Source: Coriobacteriaceae bacterium
GTDB lineage: Bacteria; Actinomycetota; Coriobacteriia; Coriobacteriales; Coriobacteriaceae
Assembly: GCA_902364645.1 (NCBI GenBank)
Contig: CABJEP010000006.1
Span: forward strand, 350 to 64,349
Length of the DNA: 64,000 nt
Reading direction: 5' to 3'
Shown: piece by piece, positions 37,301-45,736 of the stretch
How the letters are laid out: each line of letters starts with the position of its first letter
Position numbering within the stretch: the stretch's first letter is position 1
The notes under the pieces: model-generated
What the model saw: the letters and a program-made list of their open reading frames with translations, nothing else
What the model was told of the DNA's origin: nothing
Database searches by the model: none
Translations under genes and position numbers: made by a program

Positions 37301-38338
37301 ATGGGTAAGTACATCGTTAAACGTGTGCTTCAGTTCATCCCGGTATTTTTGGGCGTTACGTTGATTCTGTTCGCCCTCCAGAATATTGTGCCGGGAGACC
37401 CGATCAAGCTGATCGGTGGAGACAAGGCTCTGTCCCCCGAGGTAGAGCTTCAACTTCGCGTGCGCTATCACCTGGTCCAGGCGGACGAGGACGGCAACGC
37501 GATCCTTGACGAGAACGGCGATCCCGTTCCAACGTCGCTTGTGGACCAATACTTGAATTACATGAATGGTCTGCTTCATGGCGATCTGGGCAATTCGTAT
37601 CAGCGCAAGCTGCCGGTTGCGGAAATCTTTGCCCAGAAGTATCCGTATACGGTTAAACTCGCCGCGTGCGCCATTGTGCTCGAGGCAATCATGGGTATCG
37701 GTGCGGGTATCATTTCGGCGGTAAAGCGCTATTCCTTCTGGGATATTTTGGTAACGCTGACCACGTCGATCCTCGTTGCCGTTCCTGCATTCTGGCTCGG
37801 TATGCTGCTGCAGCTGTTCTTTGGCGTCATCCTTAAGGATGCCACCGGCGGCGCATTCTCCATGCCGATCTCGGGTGCCGGCGGCTCCAGCTCTCAGTAT
37901 CAGGATTGGATGCACTATGTGCTTCCGACCATTACGCTGGCTTCGGTTTCGACCGCCTATGCTGCCCGCATCATGCGCTCGCAGCTACTCGACGTCATGA
38001 ATCAGGATTACATCCGCACGGCAAAGGCCAAGGGTCTCTCCAATCGCGCGATCATCGTCAAGCATGCGCTTAAGAATGCACTCATCCCCGTTGTTACCTA
38101 TATTGGTGTCGACTTCGGCGGCATGCTTTCGGGCGCCATCCTGACCGAGACGGTCTTTAACTGGCCCGGTATCGGCTCTGAGGTCTACCGCGCCATTAGC
38201 ATGCGCGACTGGCCCATCGTTATGGGCGGCGTTACGCTCATCGTTGTCGTCGTTATGGTGATCAACCTTCTCGTCGACATTAGCTATGCATTCCTCGACC
38301 CGCGTATCCGCCTCGGCGGTCCGTCGGATAAGGCCTAA
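37301..38338 (+). CDS. oppB: Oligopeptide ABC transporter permease OppB
   Basis: A 345-residue inner-membrane permease. N-terminal YIVKRVLQFIPVFLGVTLILF is the family first helix. A periplasmic segment of about 90 residues (75-130, including VQADEDGNAILDENGDP) is longer than in most homologues. The EAA loop DVMNQDYIRTAKAKGLSNRAII docks OppD/F. Partner of OppC encoded 14 bp downstream. Confidence 0.9.
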   Translation: MGKYIVKRVLQFIPVFLGVTLILFALQNIVPGDPIKLIGGDKALSPEVELQLRVRYHLVQADEDGNAILDENGDPVPTSLVDQYLNYMNGLLHGDLGNSYQRKLPVAEIFAQKYPYTVKLAACAIVLEAIMGIGAGIISAVKRYSFWDILVTLTTSILVAVPAFWLGMLLQLFFGVILKDATGGAFSMPISGAGGSSSQYQDWMHYVLPTITLASVSTAYAARIMRSQLLDVMNQDYIRTAKAKGLSNRAIIVKHALKNALIPVVTYIGVDFGGMLSGAILTETVFNWPGIGSEVYRAISMRDWPIVMGGVTLIVVVVMVINLLVDISYAFLDPRIRLGGPSDKA

Positions 38339-38352
38339 GGGAGGTACGTCTC

Positions 38353-39288
38353 ATGCAGGAAACTGATTCTCAGTCTCAGGAGCAGGCTACCGCCACTAAG
38401 GCCGCATCTGCTCCCGCCAAGTCCCGCACGCTGTGGGGCGACGCTTTCAAGCGTCTTCGCAAGAATAAGCTCGCCGTTATCGGTATCTGCTGGATTATCA
38501 TCGTCGTTTTGGTTGCCTTGACCGCAGACCTGTGGGCTAAGCCCTGGCTCGGGTCGCCGACGGCTTCTGACTCGACGACCATGGCCGAGACTTCGCTGCT
38601 GGCTCCGTGTGCCGAGCACCCGTTTGGTACCGACGCCCTTGGCCGCGACATTCTCGTCCGAGTTATCTACGGCGCGCGCGTTTCGCTTTCCGTCGGTATT
38701 ATGGCCACCGCCATCTCCACGGTGATCGGTCTGATCATGGGCGCCCTGGCCGGTTTCTATGGCGGCATCTGGGATACGATCATCATGCGCTTCGCGGATA
38801 TCTTCCTGGCGTTCCCGTACGTGCTGTTCGTTGTCGCCATGATCGCCGTTATCGGCCGTGGTCTTCAGAACGTCTTTATCGCCATCGGTATTCTCGGCTG
38901 GCCCTCGATTGCGCGCGTCTTCCGATCCGCGATCCTGACGGTCAAGGAAAACGACTATGTTGACGCTGCGCGCGCGATGGGCGCATCCGATGCTCGTATC
39001 GTCGTGCGTCACATCTTCCCGAACTCCGTCGCCTCCATCGTGGTCTACGCGACCATGAACATTGGTGGTGCCATTTTGACCGAGTCCGCTCTGTCCTTCC
39101 TCGGCATGGGCGTTATTCCGCCTACGCCTTCGTGGGGCTCCATGATTCAGGACGGTCAGCAGTATCTTCTGACTGCTCCCTGGATGATGATCATGCCCGG
39201 TCTGGCAATTCTCTCGACTGTGCTCGCCTTCACCCTGCTGGGTGACGGTCTGCGCGACGCCCTCGACGTCAAGATGAAGGACGCATAA
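38353..39288 (+). CDS. oppC: Oligopeptide ABC transporter permease OppC
   Basis: A 311-residue permease with the OppC N-terminal cytoplasmic tail, the HPFGTDALGRDILVRVIYGARVSLSVG signature that precedes the transport domain, and the EAA loop KENDYVDAARAMGASDARIVVRHIFPN. GGGAGG lies upstream of the ATG. Forms the translocation pore with OppB. Confidence 0.92.
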   Translation: MQETDSQSQEQATATKAASAPAKSRTLWGDAFKRLRKNKLAVIGICWIIIVVLVALTADLWAKPWLGSPTASDSTTMAETSLLAPCAEHPFGTDALGRDILVRVIYGARVSLSVGIMATAISTVIGLIMGALAGFYGGIWDTIIMRFADIFLAFPYVLFVVAMIAVIGRGLQNVFIAIGILGWPSIARVFRSAILTVKENDYVDAARAMGASDARIVVRHIFPNSVASIVVYATMNIGGAILTESALSFLGMGVIPPTPSWGSMIQDGQQYLLTAPWMMIMPGLAILSTVLAFTLLGDGLRDALDVKMKDA

Positions 39289-39290
39289 GG

Positions 39291-40382
39291 ATGAAGAAGA
39301 ACAAGAACTATGTGGACCTGAAGGACCAGCCGGTTCCCGAGGGCCAGCATCTGCTCGAGGTCGATGACCTTAAGATGTATTTCCACACCGAGGATGGCGT
39401 GGTTCGCGCTGTCGACGGTGTGTCCTACACGCTCGATCGCGGCGAGACCCTGGGCGTCGTCGGCGAGTCCGGCTCGGGTAAGTCCGTGACCGCCATGACC
39501 ATCATGGGCCTTATCTCGATGCCTCCGGGAAAGATTGAGGGCGGTGACGTTCGCTATCGCGGTCGTTCTATCCTTGAGATGACCGAGGAAGAGATGCAGC
39601 ACATTCGCGGTAACGATATCGCGATGATCTTCCAGGATCCTATGACCTCCCTGAACCCGGTCTATAAGATCGGTAAGCAGGTGGGCGAGGGTCTTCGCTT
39701 GCACCGTGGCTATTCCAAGCAGGAGGCGCTCAAGCGTGCCACCGAGCTTTTGGACCTCGTTGGCATTCCCGAGCCCGAGAAGCGTGTCAACGAGTACCCG
39801 CACCAGTTCTCCGGCGGTATGCGTCAGCGCGTCATGATCGCCATGGCCCTTGCCTGCGATCCCGATATTCTGATTGCCGACGAGCCCACGACTGCCCTGG
39901 ACGTTACCATTCAGGCTCAGATTATTGAGCTTATGCAGGAAATGCAGGAGAAGAACGGCAACGCCATCATCATGATTACCCATGACCTGGGCGTCGTCGC
40001 CGATATGGCCGATAAGATCATGGTTATGTACGCCGGCCGTCCTGTCGAGTTCGGTACTGCTGAGGAAATCTTCTACGAGAGCCGCCACCCCTACACCTGG
40101 GGCCTTATCCGCTCCATCCCGGAACAGGCCATCGATGAGAAGAAGCCTCTTACGCCGATTCACGGCAACCCGCCTTCGCTCATGAACTTGCCTGAGGGCT
40201 GCGTTTTCTCTCCTCGTTGCCCCTATGCGACGGACAAGTGCCGCAAGCAGCGCCCCGAGCGCGTTGTCACCGAGTCTGGTCATTACTCTGCGTGCCACTA
40301 CTCCGGTGACCCCGAGTTCCTCAAGAACGCTCCTGAGACGTCCCGTACGCGCAAGGATTCCAAGAAGGGAGGCGAGGCGTAA
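39291..40382 (+). CDS. oppD: Oligopeptide ABC transporter ATP-binding protein OppD
   Basis: A 363-residue ATPase. Walker A GESGSGKS near residue 61, signature FSGGMRQRV near 173, Walker B ILIADEPTTALD, and the C-terminal Cys-rich oligopeptide/dipeptide extension (PEGCVFSPRCPYATDKC) that in some relatives holds an Fe-S cluster. It starts 2 bp after oppC, and its stop overlaps the oppF start by one base. Confidence 0.93.
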   Translation: MKKNKNYVDLKDQPVPEGQHLLEVDDLKMYFHTEDGVVRAVDGVSYTLDRGETLGVVGESGSGKSVTAMTIMGLISMPPGKIEGGDVRYRGRSILEMTEEEMQHIRGNDIAMIFQDPMTSLNPVYKIGKQVGEGLRLHRGYSKQEALKRATELLDLVGIPEPEKRVNEYPHQFSGGMRQRVMIAMALACDPDILIADEPTTALDVTIQAQIIELMQEMQEKNGNAIIMITHDLGVVADMADKIMVMYAGRPVEFGTAEEIFYESRHPYTWGLIRSIPEQAIDEKKPLTPIHGNPPSLMNLPEGCVFSPRCPYATDKCRKQRPERVVTESGHYSACHYSGDPEFLKNAPETSRTRKDSKKGGEA

Positions 40383-41410
40383 TGGCAGATACCAACGAGC
40401 GTACTCCGCTGCTGAAGGTCGAGCACCTCTCTAAGGAGTTTCCCGCTGAGTCCGGCATGTTCGCCAAGCGCTTCTCTAAGCGTGTCGTCTCTGCTGTGAA
40501 TGACATTTCGTTCGAGATTTATCCGGGCGAGACCTTTGGCCTGGTCGGCGAGTCTGGTTGCGGTAAGTCCACCACGGGCCGCACCATCATGCGCCTGACC
40601 AAGCCGACGGCCGGCAAAGTGTTCTTCCAGGGCAAAGATGTTGCCGAGATGAGCAAGCATGAGATTAAGGACATGCGTCGCGAGATGCAGTTCATCTTCC
40701 AGGACCCCTATGCTTCGCTCAATCCTCGTATGACCATTGGCGAGATCGTCTCCGAGCCCATGACCATTCATGGCGTGGGTACCAAGGAGGAGCGCATTGA
40801 GCGCGTCCGCGAGCTGCTGGACGTCGTCGGCCTGAACCCCGAGCACATCAACCGCTATCCGCACGAGTTCTCGGGCGGTCAGCGTCAGCGTGTCGGCATC
40901 GCCCGCGCGTTCGCTCTGAAGCCCAAGCTGATCATCTGCGACGAGCCCGTTTCCGCTCTGGATGTTTCCATTCAGGCCCAGGTTCTGAACCTGCTCAAGG
41001 AACTGCAGGACAAGTTCGGTACGGCGTATCTGTTTATTGCCCACGACCTTTCCGTCGTGCAGCACATCTCCGATCGCGTTGCCGTTATGTATCTGGGTAA
41101 GATGGTCGAGGTTTCGGACTGGAAGACGCTCTACAGCGAGCCTCACCATCCGTACACGCAGTCGCTGCTGTCTGCCGTGCCGGTTCCCGATCCTGATATC
41201 CAGAAGACCCGCAAGCGTATCATCCTCGCCGGCGATCCGCCGTCGCCGCTGGATCCGCCGACCGGCTGCCGTTTCCACACGCGTTGCCCGATCGCGCAGG
41301 GTATCTGCTCAGAGAAGCTTCCTGAGTTTAAGGAAGTTGCACCGGGTCACTGCTGTGCCTGCCACTTCGCCGAGCCGTTCCCGATCAAGGAATCGCACAT
41401 CGACCTGTAG
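40382..41410 (+). CDS. oppF: Oligopeptide ABC transporter ATP-binding protein OppF
   Basis: A 342-residue ATPase. Walker A GESGCGKST, signature FSGGQRQRVGIARA, Walker B LIICDEPVSALD, and the C-terminal PPTGCRFHTRCPIAQGIC motif. Together with OppD it powers uptake. The start overlaps the oppD stop (TAATG). It ends the operon; long hairpin sequences follow. Confidence 0.93.
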   Translation: MADTNERTPLLKVEHLSKEFPAESGMFAKRFSKRVVSAVNDISFEIYPGETFGLVGESGCGKSTTGRTIMRLTKPTAGKVFFQGKDVAEMSKHEIKDMRREMQFIFQDPYASLNPRMTIGEIVSEPMTIHGVGTKEERIERVRELLDVVGLNPEHINRYPHEFSGGQRQRVGIARAFALKPKLIICDEPVSALDVSIQAQVLNLLKELQDKFGTAYLFIAHDLSVVQHISDRVAVMYLGKMVEVSDWKTLYSEPHHPYTQSLLSAVPVPDPDIQKTRKRIILAGDPPSPLDPPTGCRFHTRCPIAQGICSEKLPEFKEVAPGHCCACHFAEPFPIKESHIDL

Positions 41411-41424
41411 TCGGTGAACTGTCC

Positions 41425-41513
41425 GGGCCCGCTCTGGAGTTGCCTTTCAGAACGTCCTCGGACATGTCGGAAGCCCTGCGGAATGTTCTGAAAAGCAACT
41501 CCAGGGCGGGCCC
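41425..41513 (+). repeat. Long hairpin element 1 with conserved internal boxes
   Basis: Two 29-nt arms (41425-41453 and 41485-41513) pair with only two G-U-type mismatches. The 31-nt centre holds box A GTCCTCGGACAT (41454-41465) and box B CCCTGCGGAAT (41474-41484). The same two boxes recur in element 2 although the arms there are unrelated. It lies 14 bp after oppF and has no T-tract. Confidence 0.8.
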
Positions 41514-41578
41514 TGCGGTAACTCGGCAGGGGGAGTGCGATTCCTCGATCGCTCACTTAATCTAATAGGAAATTGAGC

Positions 41579-41604
41579 GAGGCCGGAGCTTTAGCTCCGG
41601 CCTC
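41579..41604. terminator. GC hairpin, possible terminator of opp
   Basis: GAGGCCGGAGCT / AGCTCCGGCCTC perfect 12-bp stem with a 2-base loop, followed by CCCATATT. A second small stem GGCTCGGC / GCCGAGCC follows at 41615-41633. Neither has a T-tract, so they may be mRNA 3' ends rather than classic terminators. Confidence 0.55.
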
Positions 41605-41693
41605 CCCATATTAGGGCTCGGCAAAGCCGAGCCACCAAATTTGCATCAGCCCCAGAACATATTTGAGAACTGTGCCTGAAGGACGTATTTGCA

Positions 41694-41818
41694 GGCCCCG
41701 AATCGGTGTTGCCTCCCGGCGCACTCCGCAGGGGGAGCGATATTTTGCAGCACGAAGTGCGTGGCAAAATATCGCTCATGCCCGAGGACGCGCCGGGAGG
41801 CAACATCGATTCGGGGCC
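41694..41818 (-). repeat. Long hairpin element 2 with conserved internal boxes
   Basis: The 29-nt arms (41694-41722 and 41790-41818) pair with one mismatch. Inside them is a symmetric 12 x 12 internal loop. Read on the minus strand it gives box A GTCCTCGGGCAT (41789-41778) and box B CCCCTGCGGAGT (41734-41723). A further perfect 14-bp stem (41735-41748 with 41764-41777) and a GCAC/GTGC tip follow. GGACGTAT flanks the element directly at 41681-41688 and 41819-41826, possibly a target duplication. Confidence 0.8.
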
Positions 41819-41856
41819 GGACGTATACGTTTACCAGCGCATTTACAAATTCGTAA

Positions 41857-41905
41857 ACTTTTTTGAAAAAAGTGCTTGCACAGTTCTCGAATCATAGGTT
41901 ATTAT
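41857..41905 (+). promoter_or_regulatory. tRNA-Leu promoter with upstream palindrome
   Basis: The palindrome ACTTTTTTGAAAAAAGT (41857-41873) is followed by -35 TTGCAC (41876-41881) and -10 TATTAT (41900-41905, 18-bp spacing). The identical 17-mer precedes the first tRNA-Gly promoter. Confidence 0.75.
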
Positions 41906-41962
41906 CTTTCTCGTTGAACGCGCGGGTCCAAGAAAACGAACCGCGAATCAACAACATAGCAT

Positions 41963-42052
41963 GTCGGAGTGGCGGAATTGGCAGACGCGCTAGCTTGAGG
42001 TGCTAGTGACCGCTTTTTGGTCATGCGGGTTCAAGTCCCGCCTCCGACACCA
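41963..42052 (+). tRNA. tRNA-Leu (GAG)
   Basis: Acceptor stem GTCGGAG / CTCCGAC, long variable arm (GACCGCTTTTTGGTC) typical of class II tRNA, and anticodon loop TTGAGGT giving GAG. The T arm contains GTTCAAG. The 3' CCA is encoded. A terminator follows 12 bp later. Confidence 0.95.
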
Positions 42053-42063
42053 TCGCATTTGAG

Positions 42064-42085
42064 AAGCCTCTTCGGAGGCTTTTTT
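42064..42085 (+). terminator. Terminator of tRNA-Leu
   Basis: AAGCCTC-TTCG-GAGGCTT stem with a stable tetraloop, then a T-tract to 42085. Strong intrinsic terminator. Confidence 0.9.
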
Positions 42086-42111
42086 GTTACCGATAGACGG
42101 TGAGGTCCACG

Positions 42112-44457
42112 ATGGAAACGCTTGAGCGCAACGAGTGGGCAGACGTTGCCCAACTGGTCGAGATCACGAGCGATGCTGTCATCATTTGTGAGCTCGACGG
42201 AACCATTCTGCATGTGAATAATCGCTTACTTGGTTTGATGTGCGAGGAACGCGCCGACGTCATCGGTGGAGATGTTAAAGACGTCCTGTATTCGTCCGCT
42301 TTTGAACGTGCGACGGAACATCGTCTACCATTTGAAACTGATGGCTCCGAGAACGAACTGATGCTCAAGCTGAGTGACGGCTCTTTTATTCCCGTCTTGG
42401 TTCGTGCGGGCTCCGTAACGCCTCCACGCATCTTTGGGCGCCGCGCACCACGTGTCCTGGTGGCGCTTCACAGTATCGAAGAGCAGTATTCCCACGATCG
42501 TCAGCTCAAACGTGCGCTTTCGGAGCTTAGGGTGGCGAATAAACGCCTTTCGGGTACCCTTTCGGTCATTATGAGTACCGTGGGCTCCAATGAGCTCCCC
42601 AGCTTGCTCGATATCGTTTTGAATCAGCTCGTCGGAACGCTCGATGCCTCTGGAGCTGCGATTTATTTTTCTGAGAGCGGCGGCTTTAAGCTTCGCGGTG
42701 TTTCCAAGGAGCTGCATGATAGCTACCTGCCCGAGTTTTTGCCGTATGGCGCTGGCATTCCGACGTATGTTCTTCGCGAGTCGCGTGCCTGCCGCCTGTC
42801 GATTCAGCAGGACCTTGAGGGCGACCGGGTTGCTTCGGGTATGTTCATGGATTTGGACAATCGTTCCAAGCACTTGCTGCGCGTGCAGGATATGCCCCCG
42901 TATCGCAGCGAGATCTGTCTTCCCGTGTTTTACGGCACGCAGGTGCTCGGTGTGTTGGAGGTCGGTTGGAAACGTCCACAGGCGCCACTTGCCTATGACC
43001 TTAACGTGCTCGAGGTCATCTGCGATTACCTGTCTATTCAGATGGTCGGCATGGCGTCGAGCTTGCGTTCGCGCCGCACGGCAGAACTTGGTCGTTCGCT
43101 CAACGTGCTGCGCGATGAGCTTTTTACCTATCTTGATGATCCGGTCGCTGCTTCGCACGCCGTCTCGTCCGAAATCTGTGCCGTGCTAAATTGCCATTTT
43201 TGCCCCGTGGAGTACGATGCGGGCCTCGAAGCCTATGTTATCGATTTTGAGGGCGGTAGCCGTGTGGCGTTGCCGGGCGATCCAGAGTCACTCTTCTTTT
43301 CCGTCACGACGCCGGCGGCGCGCCTGGGGACATCTTCTGATGGATTCGAGACATCGGTGCTGGGCGGGACGAGTGCCGACGATCTCAGGCACGTGCGCCT
43401 TACACGTGTGGACGAATCCACGTCTATGGGTGCATGGTTGAGGGCCCACGGCCTACCGTGTCAGGGACTTTATGTCGACTCCGGCATCGAAGCAGGGCGC
43501 TACAACTCGGAATCGGATGGCAAACGAAGCAACGATGCAATTGTTCCCGCTGATATCGCCAAGGGGCCGACGAGGCGTGCTTTGCTGCTCCGCGATGGCA
43601 GCCAGGAGCCCATTGATGACCTCGAATACGACTACATGGTGCATTTGGCGCATGACTTTGAGTTGATTTATGAGGGCGAGTCTCAAAAGCGCGAAGAACG
43701 TCATATTGCTCAGACGCTTCAGATTGGCATGAGAAATTCGCTTGGTGACGTTCCGGGCATCGCGACCGATTCGGTATACCTGTCAGCCACGAACTCTGCA
43801 TTGGTCGGTGGTGACTTCTATACGCTCATCCGTCTTCCCGACGATTGCGCCGTCATGATCCTGGGCGATGTGTCCGGCAAGGGCATCGAGGCGGCATCCA
43901 TGTCTGCACTCGTCAAGACGGCGCTGACGGCCTATGCCTGGGAGGGTGCGGGGCCTGCCCGCATGGCCCGCTCGCTCAATAGCATGCTCATGGGCTTTTC
44001 GAGGGTCGAGACGTTCGTGACGGCCTTTATCGCTAAGATTGACCTTAAAGCCGGGCGCGCGACCTATTGCTCGGCTGGCCATCCTCCCACCATGGTCATC
44101 AGGCCGTCGTCGACGCCGCTTGGCGGCGGAGAAACCCGAGGGGGAGAAGTGGAGCTCCTTGGGTGCCAATCGGGCGTGATCGGTGCCTTTGAGAGCATGG
44201 TCTACGAGACGGGCGCCTTTACGTTCGCTCCTGGTGACATGCTATTTATGTATACCGACGGAACGATTGAAGCACGTGATCGCTCGGGTGCTTTCTTTGG
44301 CGAACAGCGCCTTCGCGACCTTCTGCTCTCTGTCTCGGGTGAGGGCGTATCGGGCATTTGCGGCAAGGTCTTGGGCGAGCTTGACCGATTTACCGATTCG
44401 GCGCTGGACGATGACATTGCATTGGTGTCCCTTGAGTTTTTACGGGGTCGTTCATAG
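42112..44457 (+). CDS. RsbU/SpoIIE-type PP2C phosphatase with PAS and GAF domains
   Basis: A 781-residue cytoplasmic protein. Residues about 8-110 form a PAS-like sensor (ITSDAVIICELDGTILHVNNRLLGL). One and probably two GAF-like domains follow (about 155-330 and 335-540). The C-terminal PP2C phosphatase (about 560-781) has the metal-binding GGDFYTLIRL and GDVSGKGIEAA and the MYTDGTIEA motif. Such enzymes dephosphorylate a STAS-domain anti-anti-sigma factor. The next gene encodes a STAS-HATPase fusion, so the pair is probably a partner-switching module responding to a small-molecule or redox signal. The ATG at 42112 has a weak GTGAGG site; a GTG 12 bases earlier is possible. Confidence 0.85.
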   Translation: METLERNEWADVAQLVEITSDAVIICELDGTILHVNNRLLGLMCEERADVIGGDVKDVLYSSAFERATEHRLPFETDGSENELMLKLSDGSFIPVLVRAGSVTPPRIFGRRAPRVLVALHSIEEQYSHDRQLKRALSELRVANKRLSGTLSVIMSTVGSNELPSLLDIVLNQLVGTLDASGAAIYFSESGGFKLRGVSKELHDSYLPEFLPYGAGIPTYVLRESRACRLSIQQDLEGDRVASGMFMDLDNRSKHLLRVQDMPPYRSEICLPVFYGTQVLGVLEVGWKRPQAPLAYDLNVLEVICDYLSIQMVGMASSLRSRRTAELGRSLNVLRDELFTYLDDPVAASHAVSSEICAVLNCHFCPVEYDAGLEAYVIDFEGGSRVALPGDPESLFFSVTTPAARLGTSSDGFETSVLGGTSADDLRHVRLTRVDESTSMGAWLRAHGLPCQGLYVDSGIEAGRYNSESDGKRSNDAIVPADIAKGPTRRALLLRDGSQEPIDDLEYDYMVHLAHDFELIYEGESQKREERHIAQTLQIGMRNSLGDVPGIATDSVYLSATNSALVGGDFYTLIRLPDDCAVMILGDVSGKGIEAASMSALVKTALTAYAWEGAGPARMARSLNSMLMGFSRVETFVTAFIAKIDLKAGRATYCSAGHPPTMVIRPSSTPLGGGETRGGEVELLGCQSGVIGAFESMVYETGAFTFAPGDMLFMYTDGTIEARDRSGAFFGEQRLRDLLLSVSGEGVSGICGKVLGELDRFTDSALDDDIALVSLEFLRGRS

Positions 44458-44535
44458 ACGACGCTGGGCGGGTTGAATCCGGACGGTTGGGGAAACGAAT
44501 GCATCGAGTGGGCTTTTTTGGGGAACCATGGTCGT

Positions 44536-45282
44536 ATGAATGAGTGGAATGACATAGCGGTTTTGACGCCACCGGGTGATGTCGACATCGCCTCGGTGCC
44601 CGTGCTGCGCCGACGGTTGGACAATTTGATCGACCGGGGCGTTCGTCGCGTTGTCATCAATTGCCAGGCCGTGGGCTTTATCGACTCGACGGGTTTGGCG
44701 TTTTTGCTTACACGTGCCAGAGAACTCATGAGGCGAGAGGGCCTGCTTTCGCTCGTTAACGCCTCCGATGAGGTCATCCGCTTTTTGGAGATTGCCCGAC
44801 TTGTCGACATCCTCCATGTTGCGGGCTTCGCTCGGGAGTCGATTCCTGCCATTCCGGTGGGGGAATTGCCTCGCTGGAGCAAGAGTGTCGAGGTGCGCCA
44901 GGGTATCGAGAACCTTCCATACTATCGTCATCGTATTGCCGAGCTACTCGAACCGCTTCCCCTGAGGCGGGATGAGCGCTATGACGTCGCGTTGGCATCG
45001 GGCGAGGCGCTGGGCAACGCGTATGACCATGCGGGCGGTATCGGATGCATCCTGACGGTTCAGGCCTATGGCGATCGTGTCGTGATTGAGGTTGTCGACC
45101 GTGGGGCGGGCTATTCGATTGACGGGTCGAGTGAACCGGTTACGACTGAGGAGCGCGGGCGTGGGATCAAGCTCATGCGCATGTTAGTCGACAACGTGGA
45201 GGTTGCCCGTCGTACTGATGGTGCCGGTACGCGCGTTCGGATGGTAAAGCTGTTTAGCGGAACATTGGAATCGTGCGCCTAG
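44536..45282 (+). CDS. Fused STAS (anti-anti-sigma) and HATPase (anti-sigma kinase) protein
   Basis: A 248-residue single chain. Residues about 1-100 are a STAS domain with the phosphorylatable-serine motif FIDSTGLAFLL (near residue 51). Residues about 120-245 are an RsbW/SpoIIAB-like GHKL ATPase with N-box ASGEALGNAYDHAGG, G1 box VVDRGAGYSI and G2-like ERGRGIKLM. The antagonist and kinase of a partner-switching pair are normally separate proteins. The start MNEWNDI lacks a strong ribosome site; an in-frame TTG at 44473 would add 21 residues. No sigma factor gene is adjacent, so the output target is unknown. Confidence 0.82.
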   Translation: MNEWNDIAVLTPPGDVDIASVPVLRRRLDNLIDRGVRRVVINCQAVGFIDSTGLAFLLTRARELMRREGLLSLVNASDEVIRFLEIARLVDILHVAGFARESIPAIPVGELPRWSKSVEVRQGIENLPYYRHRIAELLEPLPLRRDERYDVALASGEALGNAYDHAGGIGCILTVQAYGDRVVIEVVDRGAGYSIDGSSEPVTTEERGRGIKLMRMLVDNVEVARRTDGAGTRVRMVKLFSGTLESCA

Positions 45283-45327
45283 TAAATCGTTTTGGCATGT
45301 ATATCTGCCAAGAGCATGTGGCGAACA

Positions 45328-45375
45328 ACTTTTTTGAAAAAAGTACTTGCGTCTTTTGGGCAACTCGCGTAAATT
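45328..45375 (+). promoter_or_regulatory. Promoter of the tRNA-Gly/Cys cluster
   Basis: Palindrome ACTTTTTTGAAAAAAGT (45328-45344), -35 TTGCGT (45347-45352) and -10 TAAATT (45370-45375) with 17-bp spacing, 12 bp before the tRNA. Same upstream 17-mer as tRNA-Leu. Confidence 0.8.
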
Positions 45376-45387
45376 AATAACCCGCAA

Positions 45388-45463
45388 GCGGACATGGCTC
45401 AGTTGGTAGAGCACAACCTTGCCAAGGTTGGGGTCGCGGGTTCGAGCCCCGTTGTCCGCTCCA
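45388..45463 (+). tRNA. tRNA-Gly (GCC), copy 1
   Basis: 76 nt including encoded CCA. Acceptor GCGGACA / TGTCCGC, anticodon arm CAACC-TTGCCAA-GGTTG gives GCC. Identical to the copies at 45615 and 47902. Confidence 0.95.
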
Positions 45464-45473
45464 TTGCATTTCC

Positions 45474-45497
45474 GGACCGTCTCAAGCGGTCCTTTTT
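45474..45497 (+). terminator. Terminator-like hairpin between tRNA-Gly and tRNA-Cys
   Basis: GGACCG / CGGTCC stem followed by TTTTT, ending one base before tRNA-Cys. There is no room for a promoter of the Cys gene between, so transcription must pass through it. Confidence 0.75.
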
Positions 45498-45498
45498 C

Positions 45499-45572
45499 GG
45501 CGAAGTGGCCAAGTGGTAAGGCAGAGGCCTGCAAAGCCTTTACCCCCGGTTCGAATCCGGGCTTCGCCTCCA
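45499..45572 (+). tRNA. tRNA-Cys (GCA)
   Basis: 74 nt. Acceptor GGCGAAG / CTTCGCC, anticodon arm AGGCC-TGCAAAG-CCT gives GCA, T arm GGTTCGAATCC, encoded CCA. Confidence 0.94.
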
Positions 45573-45581
45573 GGCAACATC

Positions 45582-45607
45582 CGGGCGCTCCGGCGCCCGT
45601 TTTGTTT
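45582..45607 (+). terminator. Terminator-like hairpin between tRNA-Cys and tRNA-Gly
   Basis: CGGGCGC-TCCG-GCGCCCG stem followed by TTTTGTTTT, 15 bp before the next tRNA. Confidence 0.8.
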
Positions 45608-45614
45608 TACATAT

Positions 45615-45690
45615 GCGGACATGGCTCAGTTGGTAGAGCACAACCTTGCCAAGGTTGGGGTCGCGGGTTCGAGCCCCGTTGTCCGCTCCA
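45615..45690 (+). tRNA. tRNA-Gly (GCC), copy 2
   Basis: Identical in sequence to copy 1 across all 76 nt, anticodon GCC. Confidence 0.95.
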
Positions 45691-45698
45691 ACTATCTT

Positions 45699-45726
45699 AC
45701 GCGGTTCTAACGAACCGCGTTTTTTG
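45699..45726 (+). terminator. Terminator of the tRNA-Gly/Cys cluster
   Basis: ACGCGGTT / AACCGCGT stem, followed by a run of T. Strong intrinsic terminator. Confidence 0.85.
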
Positions 45727-45736
45727 TTGACGCTGC

